From Keithomyces neogunnii (lineage: Eukaryota > Ascomycota > Sordariomycetes > Hypocreales > Clavicipitaceae), in the NCBI GenBank assembly GCA_020975405.1, contig JAIOWQ010000003.1:2113001-2177000 (forward strand): a stretch of 64,000 bases of DNA. Reading direction: 5' to 3'. Below, one piece after another: positions 46,478 to 56,722 of the stretch (positions are counted from its first letter, which is position 1; each line of letters begins with the position of its first letter). The translations under genes were made by a program, and so were the position numbers. The notes below the pieces were generated by a model. It had not been told where the DNA came from, ran no database searches, and saw only the letters and a program-made list of their open reading frames with translations.

Positions 46478-48268
46478 ACTAGGGATAGACAGTCCTGGTC
46501 TTCGCTGGGTGTGCAGTGGGATCAAAAGGTGAAGATGAAATGGATGTGCGTTTGACTTTTTTACGGCTTGTTATTGTCTTTTTTTTTTCCTTGATGAAAA
46601 AAAAACACCCCATTATATCGAGGCGCAATGGCTTCTGGAACGTCAGCTCTTGCATGAAATAAGATGATTGACTTTATCTGCGTCTTGGCCAATGAAGTGA
46701 AATGTCTTTGGAGTGATTCGGAGCACAACGGGTCTGTTGCCTGCCACTCTTTGTGGCGTGGTGTGGGTATACAGTCATAGAAAGTCACATCTGTTCATAA
46801 TTACGTGCTCCTACCGTGTGTCTTTTGTGAGTTCCTCGGTCGTATTTGACGCTGCCGGCTGACGTGTTGGCCAAGTGCTCTGGTCCCCCGACGCTGCTCT
46901 CCTGCCCGGTGTAATGACGCGCGGGCATTTTTCACATTGTATCGTGTTTGGTGTATTTTGCCAGTGCTAGCTTCGCACCATATATTATCATCGTGCGTAT
47001 CTACGGCTTTCCAGGTCGACATGACTCTATCAACCAGCAGCGTTTGGCTCGCCCAACAACCTCGACAGCACGTCTGCAGATTGCTGCCGCATCGGAATCA
47101 ATGTCCCTATTGCGCCCCCAAGTATCCCGGCCAACACGCATCCTCTGCACAGTCCCCGAATGCCAAAACGATAAGCACGGGCGGTAGGGCATATAACAAG
47201 AGACCTCGGGGCAGCCTGACGGGTTGCTCGCCGGACAGGTGGCGGTGCAAGTAGTAGACTGGCACGGTGGCAACAGACGAGTAGACCGTGTTGGGGAGAA
47301 CGCCAGTACCCAGCAGTCTTCGGGGCACAATTGCATTCCGGATCACCATCTGGAGGAAGAGGCGGACCGTGAAACAAAGCCACCAGATCAAGTCCTGGCG
47401 TGTCAGGCCGGAGCCGGTCGAATGGGGTTGCATGACTTTGCGGGCACAGACTCTTGTTTCGTCAAGATCAAGTGCAGCGTAGGCGGGCTTGTGACCGGAT
47501 AAGGGAATGTAGCTTGAGTTTGCGTCGCAGGCTTGACTATTGAGGAGGATACCTGATCCTGTATCAAAGCCTCGGGATGCATCTCTTTATCTACTCCACG
47601 CTCTCAAGTGTCTGCGGCCGTTGTTCGGGCACCTTTAGGCGGTGATGCTGCCTGGTGGTTGCCCGAGCTGTTGCAGGACATGGGCAAAGGGTTGTATGCG
47701 CTGGTCAGCAGACTGTGCTCCGTACCCTGCCCGAGTATCTGCACTCTGCCGTTGTTTATGGACAGTCCGATACAACGACACCAGGTGTTTTGTGCATGCA
47801 TTCCCCAACGTTTTACAACTTGTTAAAAAGAAAAAAAGCCCACCTACCCTAGTATAGCACACTTACCATGGCCTCTGATTTTCACCAGGTCAACTAGCCG
47901 GTTGCTTGCAAGCTCCATACGCCCCGTACAAGTTCTTGAATGTAGCAATGGCCTTCACGCCCGTAGAAAGACGGTGTCCGAGACCAACAGAAATTAGCGG
48001 CAGGTAATGTCCTGAACACTGCATAGAGCCGTCAGCCCGTATTCATACGGGATGTGATGGGACATTTTAAAACAATACCGGTCTAACAGGCAATTATTAT
48101 TACCACTCATGACCTTGGGCGTGGCTGCATGGATCTGCACCGGAATGGTCCGAGTGCATAGAGTAGGGGCCATTCTGAAGATGGGCAAGAGACTGTTGGC
48201 ACCGGAGGCATGATTCTCACAGAACAGTGGTGTGTATGTGTGTACTTGTCTTCTATTCCCTGTGCCCC
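46478..48268. other. Intergenic region with possible membrane-protein remnant
   Basis: 1.8 kb between ribosomal protein L4 and the flavin monooxygenase. The left 320 bp are L4 3' flank. The middle holds the uncertain minus-strand frame annotated separately at 47107-47433. The right part shows nothing recognisable. Confidence 0.45.
47107..47433 (-). CDS. Putative small membrane protein, uncertain
   Basis: A 108-codon frame with two hydrophobic stretches, DLIWWLCFTVRLFLQMVI and LLLYALPPVLIVLAF, separated by a polar loop with RNAIVPRRLLGTG. The frame stays open upstream (reading back to about 47590) through SSYIPLSGHKPAY and ALDLDETRVC, so the true start may lie in an upstream exon: an ATG at about 47583 (MHPEALIQDQ) could splice by GTATCC..AAG into it, though those sites are weak. 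No family recognised. It may be a real small membrane protein, a decayed gene, or chance. Confidence 0.3.
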   Translation of the reverse strand: MQPHSTGSGLTRQDLIWWLCFTVRLFLQMVIRNAIVPRRLLGTGVLPNTVYSSVATVPVYYLHRHLSGEQPVRLPRGLLLYALPPVLIVLAFGDCAEDACWPGYLGAQ

Positions 48269-49666
48269 TCATCCATCCCTCTCCGGCGTGTATCTGAACC
48301 CCAGCTCTTCAAGAGTTGTCGCCCTACAGCCCTGGTCCTCGAATACTCTCTTGGCATCCGCGAAAACACTGCGAATCCAGAACTGCTCGTCACCCCACTT
48401 TGGCGGCTCCTTGCCCTTTGTTGAGGCAGTCATGGCCCAATCATGGAGCTCATTCAGGTACACGCCATCTTGGCCGTTGGGCATGATGTGCAGTTTGTCG
48501 CCGGCTGCCTCTTCTGCCTCTTTGTTCCACCGCCGCATTTCCGGCTTGGGCGGCAGATGCAGGTGATTGGCCCAGATGGCAGAAAACACCGCTGCCTGGG
48601 CCTCGGAGACGGGAAAGGGGACAATGCGCATGTTGAGCGCCGGAAAGACAATCGTCGGGTGCTGGATGTGGAATATGTGCTTGTAAAGACCATGCACGCA
48701 TGCTCCGTTGGTGATGATTTCCCGTTCCAGGTTGTTTAGAAAGGGCAGGCTGTATCGAAACCCCGTGCAGAAAACAATGGCGTCAATGTCGGTTTCCACG
48801 GTTCCGTCTTTGAGTCTTACCCCCCTCTCGCCTGCGAGGAACTCGTCAATCTCGGCAATCTCTCGACAGCCAGTATGCTGCAGTTTCTCCGGTGGGGTGT
48901 CATGCCTGACGGATAGAATGGTCTGCCCCTTGGACACTTGATTGATCTGATGGGCAATGTCCAGCCCGGAAGGGCCGTTGCCAACAACGACCGTCTTCTT
49001 ATCTCTAAACGCATCCACGGAATGGTAGTTTTTTGAGTGAATAATGATTGAAGGGTGAGCTTGATGAAAGTCCCCGATTCTCTTTATATCAGGGACAAAG
49101 GGAGTGGAGTAGTGTCCATTCGCGACCACGGCGGCGTCAAAGACTTCGTCAATCACTTGCCCGTCAACCGTCGAATGAGCCACCACTCGCCACTTCTCAT
49201 CGTCTCCTTCCTCCTCCAGAAGCACACTTTTCACTTGAAAGCAAAACTTGACCAAATCCCGAATGCTCTGAGAGTACTTGACCACATAGGCTTGTATGTC
49301 GTGGCGGCTGGGGTATATCCAGGACGCCTGTGGAAAGTCCAAATCGGAAAATCGCATAATCGTCTTGGGGATGTTGGCGTGCAGCTGGTCATACATTGGC
49401 GACGGGAATACGGGCAGCTTCTCTGCCGGCACGCGCACGGGGCCATCTGGAGGGTAAAAGGGGCTGGTCTGCGGAATCGGGTTTGGAGCTGGCACAACCG
49501 TCTTGTAATTCCAAACACCGCCGACCTCGGCTTGCTGTTCAAAGACGACAATCTTCTCGTATGTGCCTTGTGCCTGGAGATATTTGGCGGCGGCCAGACC
49601 ACAGGGACCGGCGCCGATGACAGCAACCCGCCTCACATTGAAGGTTCTGGGATATATCGAGCCCAT
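48269..49666 (-). CDS. Flavin-containing monooxygenase (FMO)
   Basis: FAD- and NADPH-dependent oxygenase of nucleophilic N or S atoms; the yeast relative oxidises thiols such as glutathione and helps keep ER redox balance. Single exon, 465 residues, ATG 49666. The FAD-binding Rossmann motif VAVIGAGPCGLAAAKYL is at residues about 14-30, with the acidic ribose-binding strand end VFEQ following. The NADPH-binding motif VVVGNGPSGLDIAH is at about 228. Between them, DFHQAHPSIIIHSKNYHS corresponds to the FMO identifying region (FxGxxxHxxxY), here with variant spacing. IVFCTGFRYSLPFL matches the ATG/CTGF motif near the C-terminal FAD contacts. No signal peptide. The substrate cannot be predicted; the gene is not within a visible biosynthetic cluster. 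Confidence 0.92.
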   Translation of the reverse strand: MGSIYPRTFNVRRVAVIGAGPCGLAAAKYLQAQGTYEKIVVFEQQAEVGGVWNYKTVVPAPNPIPQTSPFYPPDGPVRVPAEKLPVFPSPMYDQLHANIPKTIMRFSDLDFPQASWIYPSRHDIQAYVVKYSQSIRDLVKFCFQVKSVLLEEEGDDEKWRVVAHSTVDGQVIDEVFDAAVVANGHYSTPFVPDIKRIGDFHQAHPSIIIHSKNYHSVDAFRDKKTVVVGNGPSGLDIAHQINQVSKGQTILSVRHDTPPEKLQHTGCREIAEIDEFLAGERGVRLKDGTVETDIDAIVFCTGFRYSLPFLNNLEREIITNGACVHGLYKHIFHIQHPTIVFPALNMRIVPFPVSEAQAAVFSAIWANHLHLPPKPEMRRWNKEAEEAAGDKLHIMPNGQDGVYLNELHDWAMTASTKGKEPPKWGDEQFWIRSVFADAKRVFEDQGCRATTLEELGFRYTPERDG

Positions 49667-50358
49667 GTTGCCAGCTAGTGTAGAAGTGTAGGGTGTAGAA
49701 GACGAGGTGGGGTTGGTGATATTCTATACGGAGTTGAGCGCCAATGAACCAGAACAAGCGAGCGGGTGGACGGGATACCCGGCGGGTATCTATGCAAAAT
49801 TCATCGTGATGTGCTGGAGACTCGCAGGCTGGGCATAGGGAATGATATTATGACTCCTCCAAGCCTGGCGTTTCAATTATTCCTCGTTATGGGCTATGGC
49901 GCCATCGTAGGACGATATCCGACCCACCAGGCATCCCCAGGGCATTTAGATCCTGCTGGCGCTGACATAGACGCCTGGTTGATTGCCAGTTGCTTGCCAC
50001 CTGCCTGTCGGCTTTTCATAGCAGGCTGGTCGCCAACAGCTGGCCCCCCCACATAATAGTTTACACGGGCTGGAGTTGGTGCTTTCACCGCCTGCCTTTT
50101 GGAGCCCCATTGCATGGTGCTTAGGCTCATTGGGAAAGGTTCCCAGAGCTTCCTGGCTCAGGCCTCGACATTCGCAAACAACACGAAAAAAATCCCCGCG
50201 ACGCAACAACCCTCCCCCCCCCTCTTCATGGTTTGCCTGGATCACAAATTTGAAAGCATGTCTGTTGTGGCCCAGGCGACCTGCCCCACGACGCGTTTAG
50301 CATGCTGATGCCACATACATGACAGCCACAGCTTCCTTGCCTCCAAACCGTCGTCGAC
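49667..50358. promoter_or_regulatory. Divergent promoter, FMO and OB-fold protein
   Basis: 690 bp between divergent starts. No supported gene. Confidence 0.6.
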
Positions 50359-53300
50359 ATGGCAGATCGGCCGCCTTTGGAGGTGCTCCAGGAAACGGCG
50401 TCAACACCTCTGGCACGCCTGGATCCCGCAATTGCCCATGTGCAGTCCCAGGTTGTCAGTGGTGTTGTGACTATTACTTGGCCATACAGCATTGTGACCA
50501 AGTCAATCGCATTCATCCTCGCTGAGCACGATGTCTTGCTACGTCGCAAACATGGTCAGATTCGGATAGAGTTCCACGGTGCCTCTGGCAAAGCAGTCTC
50601 GGATGCCAAGATCGGCGGCGGAGACCAGCTTCGTATAAGTTTGGACGGCGCAGAGTGGATCAGAGACGATGGGAAGGCGGGTTTGCCCGCCGGATCTCTT
50701 GACTGGCAGCTCAAGTTTACGAACCGCGTGCTGTTCAGCATTTGTCGAGTCGAGGCGGAAGCTCCCGAATTTATCCACGTCAACGCGCCGCAGTCCGATC
50801 TGGATGGGCCTTCGGAGCTGCCTTCAATACCGCACACCACTCCGCCTTTCCAAGCCGTTGATGAGGACGACCATGAAGCCATTTCAACGCCGCTTGTACG
50901 ACCACTCGACACCCCCATTCTGTCAAAAAGACTCGCCTCCGATACATTTGAAATGGAAGAATATGCATCCCCAGCTTTCATCAAACGAGCCAGACTTTCA
51001 TACGGGTCGCTCTTTGAAGGCGGTTTGGATCTGTTTGGGGCTGAAAAGGGAAGCAAAACGAAGAGCAGACGCAAGTCCCGGTTCAGTATGGGTAATGCAG
51101 TCTGGAGATATAGTAGTCGATCACCAAGTCCAGAAACAAAGGAGCCGTCGGAGCCTGAGAGCCCAGAAAACGAATTGGCAGAGACACACGAGCCGGCAGC
51201 GCCTACGGTCCCAATCCCCCCGACTTCACAACAATCAGTAATGGTCGATGAGGGCTCTCAGACCCACGAGCTCGATTTCAGCCCCCATATGCATGTCCAA
51301 GTTTCGGGCGAGGCACGCCTACCTGCGCAGGGGTTCGCGGCATCAATACCAACATATTTTGCAACGCATGATGCTAGCTTTCATACCCCTTCAAAAAATT
51401 TATTTGAACAGCCTCAACTACGTCACGAAGTTCCTAGTATGGCCACAGAGCCTATGACTTCGAATCATGTCCTTGCCCACCACCAGGACACTGTTGGTTT
51501 CGAACCATCAATGGATCGTGTACAAATGGGCTCAAATGTTTTCGCGGCTCCATCAGCACCGGCAGAGGTCATGGGACTTACGGCGCCAACTACCGAAGCC
51601 GTCACGTCGTCCGGTAACATGGGCCATCATGCTCATGCTGCTGCTGTGCTGCAACATGAGCCAGCCTTGCCTTTTCAAGATGACCTCCATTCACCAAATC
51701 ACGCATTCGAACATATTCCTCAATCCGAGGCTGGACCATGGCAGCCTGAACCCATATCATCTTATCCTCCCGTCCCTCACCACTATCCAGAGCCACAAGC
51801 CACAGTGGCCACACTCAGTTCGCCTCCTCCAGAGGGCGAAACCAAGAGTGTCATCGGCCCCTCGTCCGATGAGCCTGCAGAAGATGAAAATATAGTTCGT
51901 GATCCTTTAACGGGAGAGACCGTTTCATTTACCAGCGACGAAGATGAAGAAAATGAGGAAGGATCTAGTTCCGAAGATGGCGAGGGAGATATAAGGGGCG
52001 AGGACTATGACTTGCGGAATTACGACCATACTCTAGATGATGACGAATCTGTGTCAGAAGAAGAAGAATCTGATGCCCCGGGTAATGATGCCGAACAGGA
52101 GGCGGGAGTTTTGGAAGAAAGTGGTGACACGAACGAAGAAGAGGCAGAAGAAGATGCAGAAGATTATGAAGAGGAGGAGGAGGAAGATGAGGTGAGAAAG
52201 GACGGTCTACTGGACAAATCACGACACGGCGGCCCTACCAACAGGGCTCAAGAGGCACACGCGGGATCCGAGGACGCAGAATCAGTAGATGATGACGAAG
52301 AGCAATACTACGACGAGGAAGGCGAGGGCGAGGGGAATGGATATGATGATGAAGAATCGGGGGAAGAAGAGTATGGAGAAGAGTACGACGAAGAAGATGA
52401 GGATGGGCTTGACGAGCCATCCGCCCCTAGTGGCCCGACAGAACCTGTGTTTATTAGTCTGCTATCCGATTCGGAAGATGAGGCAGAAGATGATGGAGTC
52501 GGGACTGCAGAGGCTACAGAAGCTACAGCGGCTGGAAAGGCCCAGGAAGCACCCCTTCGCGAATCACCACGAGAGGAAGAGAGCGACGAGGAGGTGTGTG
52601 AACCTGATCAAACTCCAGAAGAGCATATACCTACGGCGCCGTCTGAGGAGAGTGAGGCGGAGGGTGAGGAACCCGATGCTGATGAGGATGAGCCCATGGG
52701 GGATGAGCATGACCAAGAAACCACATCAACCCCAGATGATCAAGCAGAAGAAGCTACAGTACCTCGTGAGGGACCAGATGCTCAAGCAGAAGAAGCTACA
52801 ATACCTTATGAGAGACCGGATACCATGGACGTTGACAGAGACAGCCCCGAACTCGTTGACCAGACTCTTGTCCAAAGAGCGGAAACCCACGAAACTGTGG
52901 ATGAAACTATGAAGGATGGCGATGCCCAGGCGGAAGCACCAAATGAAGAGAATGTTGCAGAAGCCTCCTTCACTGAGAAAATTGAGGAACCCGTACGCGA
53001 AGACAATGGCCCTGCACCGCAAACGGAGACACAAGAAGAGCTGCCTGTTAACCTGGCTGATGAGATGACGAATCCTGTGCTAACTGTTGACACTCGTGGG
53101 TCAGTGTCAACAGCTGGCCCAGAGGCCAAAGTGGAATCTGAACAAACGGAACCACGGAGGGATGAAACTAAAGTTGCACACGAGGATGCTCAGCAGCCTA
53201 CACCAACGAAAACACATTCTCCAGAGGAAAGAAAGCAACTTTTAGACAGCCAAGAACAGCAAGTCGATGACGACTCGGCAGCCGCCGAGGACCAAATTAT

Positions 53301-54396
53301 GCACGAGTACTGGGAGTATCAATCCCCTACTGGCAAGGGTTCTTCGGTGAACGTCGAGCCTGTTGCTAGAGATGTGCCAGAAGCATCACAGCAAGCGCAA
53401 TCCCAAGAGTCTGATGTCCTTATCACGGTCAAATCACTCCGCAGCCATTGCCACCGAAAGACGCGGTCAACCGATTCTATATGTTCAAGGCGGGAGGACC
53501 CAAGTGTGCTTCTGGCGCAGGTCCATTCGCAGCTTGAACCAGAGCTTCTCGATACATCCGCTGCTAGACCACACGCTGAAGGCAGTTCACCCGACATGCT
53601 GCGCGTCACCCGCAGCGGCAGACCCGAACAGCCAGACCCAAGCATCTCCCTCGCCAAATCGTCAGTCGAGCACTCCATCAGGGCAGACGAAAAGGCTGCG
53701 CCAAGTGGCCGCGTAACCCGCAGCATGACGGAACACTCGGAAGGGCAGCCATCTTCTCCCGTGGAGAGCAGAACATCCAAGCATCTCGCCACACCCGAGA
53801 CACGGGCAGACGAGGCAGTTCTCGAATCGCCCTCTATGGCAGAGTCCCTGGTGGAAGACGAGTCCGTCTCCGTCCTCAAGCGACAGCTCCAAAAGGACCT
53901 TCGCACAAAACTCCCCGACTACGTGCCCATACGGTCTCTCCGGCCGTCGCTTAACAAAACCATTGACTTGGTGGCCGTGGCGACATGCACTCCTCCGCAG
54001 CCGCATCGTCCCAAGCACGGCCCGAGGGACTACATGCTCGAGCTTGGACTCACTGACCCTTCGTCCGCCCCCTCTGGCGTCAGCATAGCACACATTTTTC
54101 GTCCGCACCAGACCTCTCTCCCCGTCGTACACAAAGGAGACATTGTGCTGCTCCGTCGAGTCACTGTGGTGTCCATGAAGGGACGGGGGTTTGGGGTGCG
54201 TGTCAGCGATGCCTCTGCGTGGGCAGTGTTCGAGCTGGGTGACGAGGAAATGCTACCGCAGATCAAGGGACCGCCATTGGAGCTGGCAAACGAGGAGGTT
54301 GAGTATGCTGCCGGGCTGAGGAAGTGGTGGGGGGCATTGGATGAGCGAGCCAAGGAGAGGATCGATAGAGCCACGCAGAAGGTGCTGGGACAGTGA
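50359..54396 (+). CDS. Acidic protein with C-terminal POT1/Cdc13-type telomeric ssDNA-binding OB fold
   Basis: Single-exon gene of 1345 residues. Residues about 1200-1296 (YMLELGLTDPSS..IAHIFRPHQTSLPVVHKGDIVLLRRV..WAVFELG) match the Telo_bind OB fold of POT1 and Cdc13, the domain that grips single-stranded telomeric DNA. Residues about 25-140 (VVSGVVTITWPYS..IRIEFHGASG..LDWQLKFTNRVLFS) look like a second compact beta-rich domain. Between them is a long disordered region, strongly acidic from about 520 to 800 (runs of E/D such as EEEEEDEVRK), with two near-identical 14-15-residue repeats containing QAEEATVPREGPD and QAEEATIPYERPD. Inference: a telomere or DNA-end protein, or another ssDNA-binding chromatin protein using the same fold. 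It is not canonical POT1, in which the OB folds are N-terminal. Confidence 0.82.
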   Translation: MADRPPLEVLQETASTPLARLDPAIAHVQSQVVSGVVTITWPYSIVTKSIAFILAEHDVLLRRKHGQIRIEFHGASGKAVSDAKIGGGDQLRISLDGAEWIRDDGKAGLPAGSLDWQLKFTNRVLFSICRVEAEAPEFIHVNAPQSDLDGPSELPSIPHTTPPFQAVDEDDHEAISTPLVRPLDTPILSKRLASDTFEMEEYASPAFIKRARLSYGSLFEGGLDLFGAEKGSKTKSRRKSRFSMGNAVWRYSSRSPSPETKEPSEPESPENELAETHEPAAPTVPIPPTSQQSVMVDEGSQTHELDFSPHMHVQVSGEARLPAQGFAASIPTYFATHDASFHTPSKNLFEQPQLRHEVPSMATEPMTSNHVLAHHQDTVGFEPSMDRVQMGSNVFAAPSAPAEVMGLTAPTTEAVTSSGNMGHHAHAAAVLQHEPALPFQDDLHSPNHAFEHIPQSEAGPWQPEPISSYPPVPHHYPEPQATVATLSSPPPEGETKSVIGPSSDEPAEDENIVRDPLTGETVSFTSDEDEENEEGSSSEDGEGDIRGEDYDLRNYDHTLDDDESVSEEEESDAPGNDAEQEAGVLEESGDTNEEEAEEDAEDYEEEEEEDEVRKDGLLDKSRHGGPTNRAQEAHAGSEDAESVDDDEEQYYDEEGEGEGNGYDDEESGEEEYGEEYDEEDEDGLDEPSAPSGPTEPVFISLLSDSEDEAEDDGVGTAEATEATAAGKAQEAPLRESPREEESDEEVCEPDQTPEEHIPTAPSEESEAEGEEPDADEDEPMGDEHDQETTSTPDDQAEEATVPREGPDAQAEEATIPYERPDTMDVDRDSPELVDQTLVQRAETHETVDETMKDGDAQAEAPNEENVAEASFTEKIEEPVREDNGPAPQTETQEELPVNLADEMTNPVLTVDTRGSVSTAGPEAKVESEQTEPRRDETKVAHEDAQQPTPTKTHSPEERKQLLDSQEQQVDDDSAAAEDQIMHEYWEYQSPTGKGSSVNVEPVARDVPEASQQAQSQESDVLITVKSLRSHCHRKTRSTDSICSRREDPSVLLAQVHSQLEPELLDTSAARPHAEGSSPDMLRVTRSGRPEQPDPSISLAKSSVEHSIRADEKAAPSGRVTRSMTEHSEGQPSSPVESRTSKHLATPETRADEAVLESPSMAESLVEDESVSVLKRQLQKDLRTKLPDYVPIRSLRPSLNKTIDLVAVATCTPPQPHRPKHGPRDYMLELGLTDPSSAPSGVSIAHIFRPHQTSLPVVHKGDIVLLRRVTVVSMKGRGFGVRVSDASAWAVFELGDEEMLPQIKGPPLELANEEVEYAAGLRKWWGALDERAKERIDRATQKVLGQ

Positions 54397-55739
54397 GTAG
54401 CACGTGGTGCTTTGGTGGTGGAATATACCCGCGGGCTGCCTGGGGACATGTGAGGCGTCCGAAACGAAAAGAACCAGCTTGTGAAGAGGGGTGCTTGCAC
54501 GTGTCATGTAAATCTTGTGCAAATAAAGAACAAGTTACTGGTACGGCCATTGATTGCCATTGCGTGCCGCTTGATGGGCCACGACGCAGGAAGGTGTCCA
54601 GCACCCGCGCATCACATGCTTTTGCCCATGGAAACATGTCCTTTTGGTCTCCAGCACGAACTCCAAGTCCAGATACATACTTTCCGCCCCGGCCCGGGAT
54701 CTAATAAGCGCAGTTCTCAAGATCCAAACGCAGCCCATTGGGGCTTGGAGAATGCGGGGGCGAGGGTCATGGGCTCCCGACAGGCGGGGCGACATGTCGG
54801 GATCTAGGCGCTGACCCGGCTGTGACAAGTTGAGAAGCTGTGGGGCCGAGGTAAATTTACGCTTTTGGCCTTGGAGAAACTCATTGCCCGCTGCCGTCCC
54901 GAGCAGTTCCATAATAGAGTTTTCGGTTCTAACTCCCGGGTGCCAAGCTTTCATGAGGTTGCCGTTGCCATGGATCATCTTGGGATTGCGGCCACAATGC
55001 AACTGCCGATTCTCGTGTCATCATGACCGAAATGTACATCCTGCTTGTGTGGACCTTGCAACAGCACAGCTCATCCACGTACTTGCTTACCCTACAGTTC
55101 GTGGGATAAACAATATGCCCTGGATCAAGTATGAATGCTTGTCAGTTCAGTTGCAAGGTGCATGCGTCAAGTAGCCCAAATATTCCCATTCATCTGTATT
55201 CGCTTTGAAACAGTGCGTCCGCTTCAATGAAATACGATTACGAAAGGACTGTTCATGTCACCATGTAGGTGAAAATCATGCCTTGGCATAAGTTGGTGTG
55301 CATCTCCGTCAGCCTCATCATTCGACGTGTGTTGTTGGTTCCTGTCATGGACGAGAAGAATGGGCTGCCCAAGTGGGAAAGCCAAGACAGAGTTCTTTTT
55401 ATACATGTTAGCTTAAGCATTGGACCAGGGTTAAGACGGGACTAGCTTCAGCTTGCTCTTGGCCTCAACCATGGCCAGCCAATCTTGTACAGACAACACC
55501 TCACTGCCTCCACTGGATCGTCGTCGTGAATAGGCTAAAGAGAGCAAGTCTGGGGTAATTCACACCCTCTTGCATGTTGTTTAGGTATGCTCGATGCCAC
55601 CAGCAGGAAATGAACAACACAGAACAGCAAAGAGGCCAAGTTTGAGAGGGTGCCATTTAACAGAGGATGGCTGCAAAACCTCCGCAGGTAGCTCTTCATC
55701 CTCCTTTTCGCATTTCATGGTCATTCATATGACGCCAAG
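54397..55739. other. Intergenic region, no supported gene
   Basis: 1.3 kb between two plus-strand genes. Nothing recognisable; the right end should hold the promoter of the cysteine-rich protein gene. Confidence 0.55.
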
Positions 55740-56722
55740 ATGCGAGCTGCGAGTTTGTTGCGAGTGTTTGCCTTCTCGGCCTCAGTTTCCGCTTCCAAGC
55801 CCCGAATCTCTGTTGGAGAGTTGGTCGATGTCAGGGTTCCGGCTGGTGGTGGCGGTGCTCTCATTCCCCAAGACCCATCCAATGCATCTCTGATTACCAG
55901 ACACAATGTAGGGGCCCTTGATCTGTTTTCGCGGGCTTGTAGCGCGGGCAGATGTGAGTACAACCTGGCAAGCACTGCACAACCAGACAACGACGCGTTA
56001 ACCGCTGTCCAGATTTGTGCCCAGATGGTGGCTGCTGTAAAGACACCCAGAACTGTATAGGGGACGGCTACTGCTGTGACAAGCCGGAAGTAGCTTGTGG
56101 TGTCGACGGATGCTACAACCCTGCCGAACGGGTATGCTGTCAATCTCGAGGCACAACCTGCGCCCTTGGATATGACTGCAATGAGACCAAGGGCTGCTGT
56201 CCCAAGGGCTTGAAGCCGTGTGGCGGCACCAACGAATACTGCTACGATACGGAAGACGAGAAGTGTTGCGAGGGCAATGGCAAGTGTGACAAGGACGAAA
56301 ACTGCGTTCAGGGAGGATGCTGCAACTCGCTGAGCAAGCTTTGCGGCAAGAATAAATGCTATAATGTCGTCTTTGATATCTGTTGTACCGATGGGGACGA
56401 CGCCTGGGCTTGTTCCAAAGGCGAGGAATGCTGCGCAAGATCAAAGGGGTGTTACAACCCAGATACAGAAACCTGCTGTTCGGCCGGTGCTTGTCCTGAT
56501 AGCGGCAGCTGTTGTGACAAGGAATGTTGCAAGTCATCCGAGACGTGTGGATTGAACGGGTATTGCACTGCAACGCCAACCTCCACGACTACTACATCGA
56601 GAACCTCTACCAGCACGACAGCGGGTGCAGTATCAGCAGCTACTGGGGCGGTTCTTGGTCGTGCCGGCGTCAATGTTTTGCTTGCAGGCGTTCCTGTAGC
56701 TGCGGCTGCAGCAATGTTGTGA
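55740..56722 (+). CDS. Cysteine-rich secreted, probably GPI-anchored cell-surface protein
   Basis: Two exons, 55740-55953 and 56013-56722; 307 residues. Signal peptide MRAASLLRVFAFSASVSA. The mature region (about 72-260) is packed with cysteines, many as CC pairs, in irregular repeats of the form CC-x5-8-C-x2-GYxC (GDGYCCDKP, CCQSRGTTCALGYDC, CCPKGLKPC, CCEGNGKC, CCARSKGCYNP). A Thr/Ser-rich stalk (TPTSTTTTSRTSTSTT) leads to a hydrophobic C-terminus (VNVLLAGVPVAAAAAML), the classic GPI-attachment layout. CC-rich repeats resemble granulin-like or EGF-like fungal wall proteins; it is not a CFEM protein or a hydrophobin. Likely located in cell wall or membrane, with a role in surface properties, metal binding or host contact. 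No N-glycosylation-rich region was seen apart from a few sequons. Confidence 0.85.

Noticed and set aside
45410..46525. 371-codon minus-strand open frame
   Set aside because: It is antisense to ribosomal protein L4 and arises from its strong third-position C bias; the Gly/Val/Asp-rich product has no domain.
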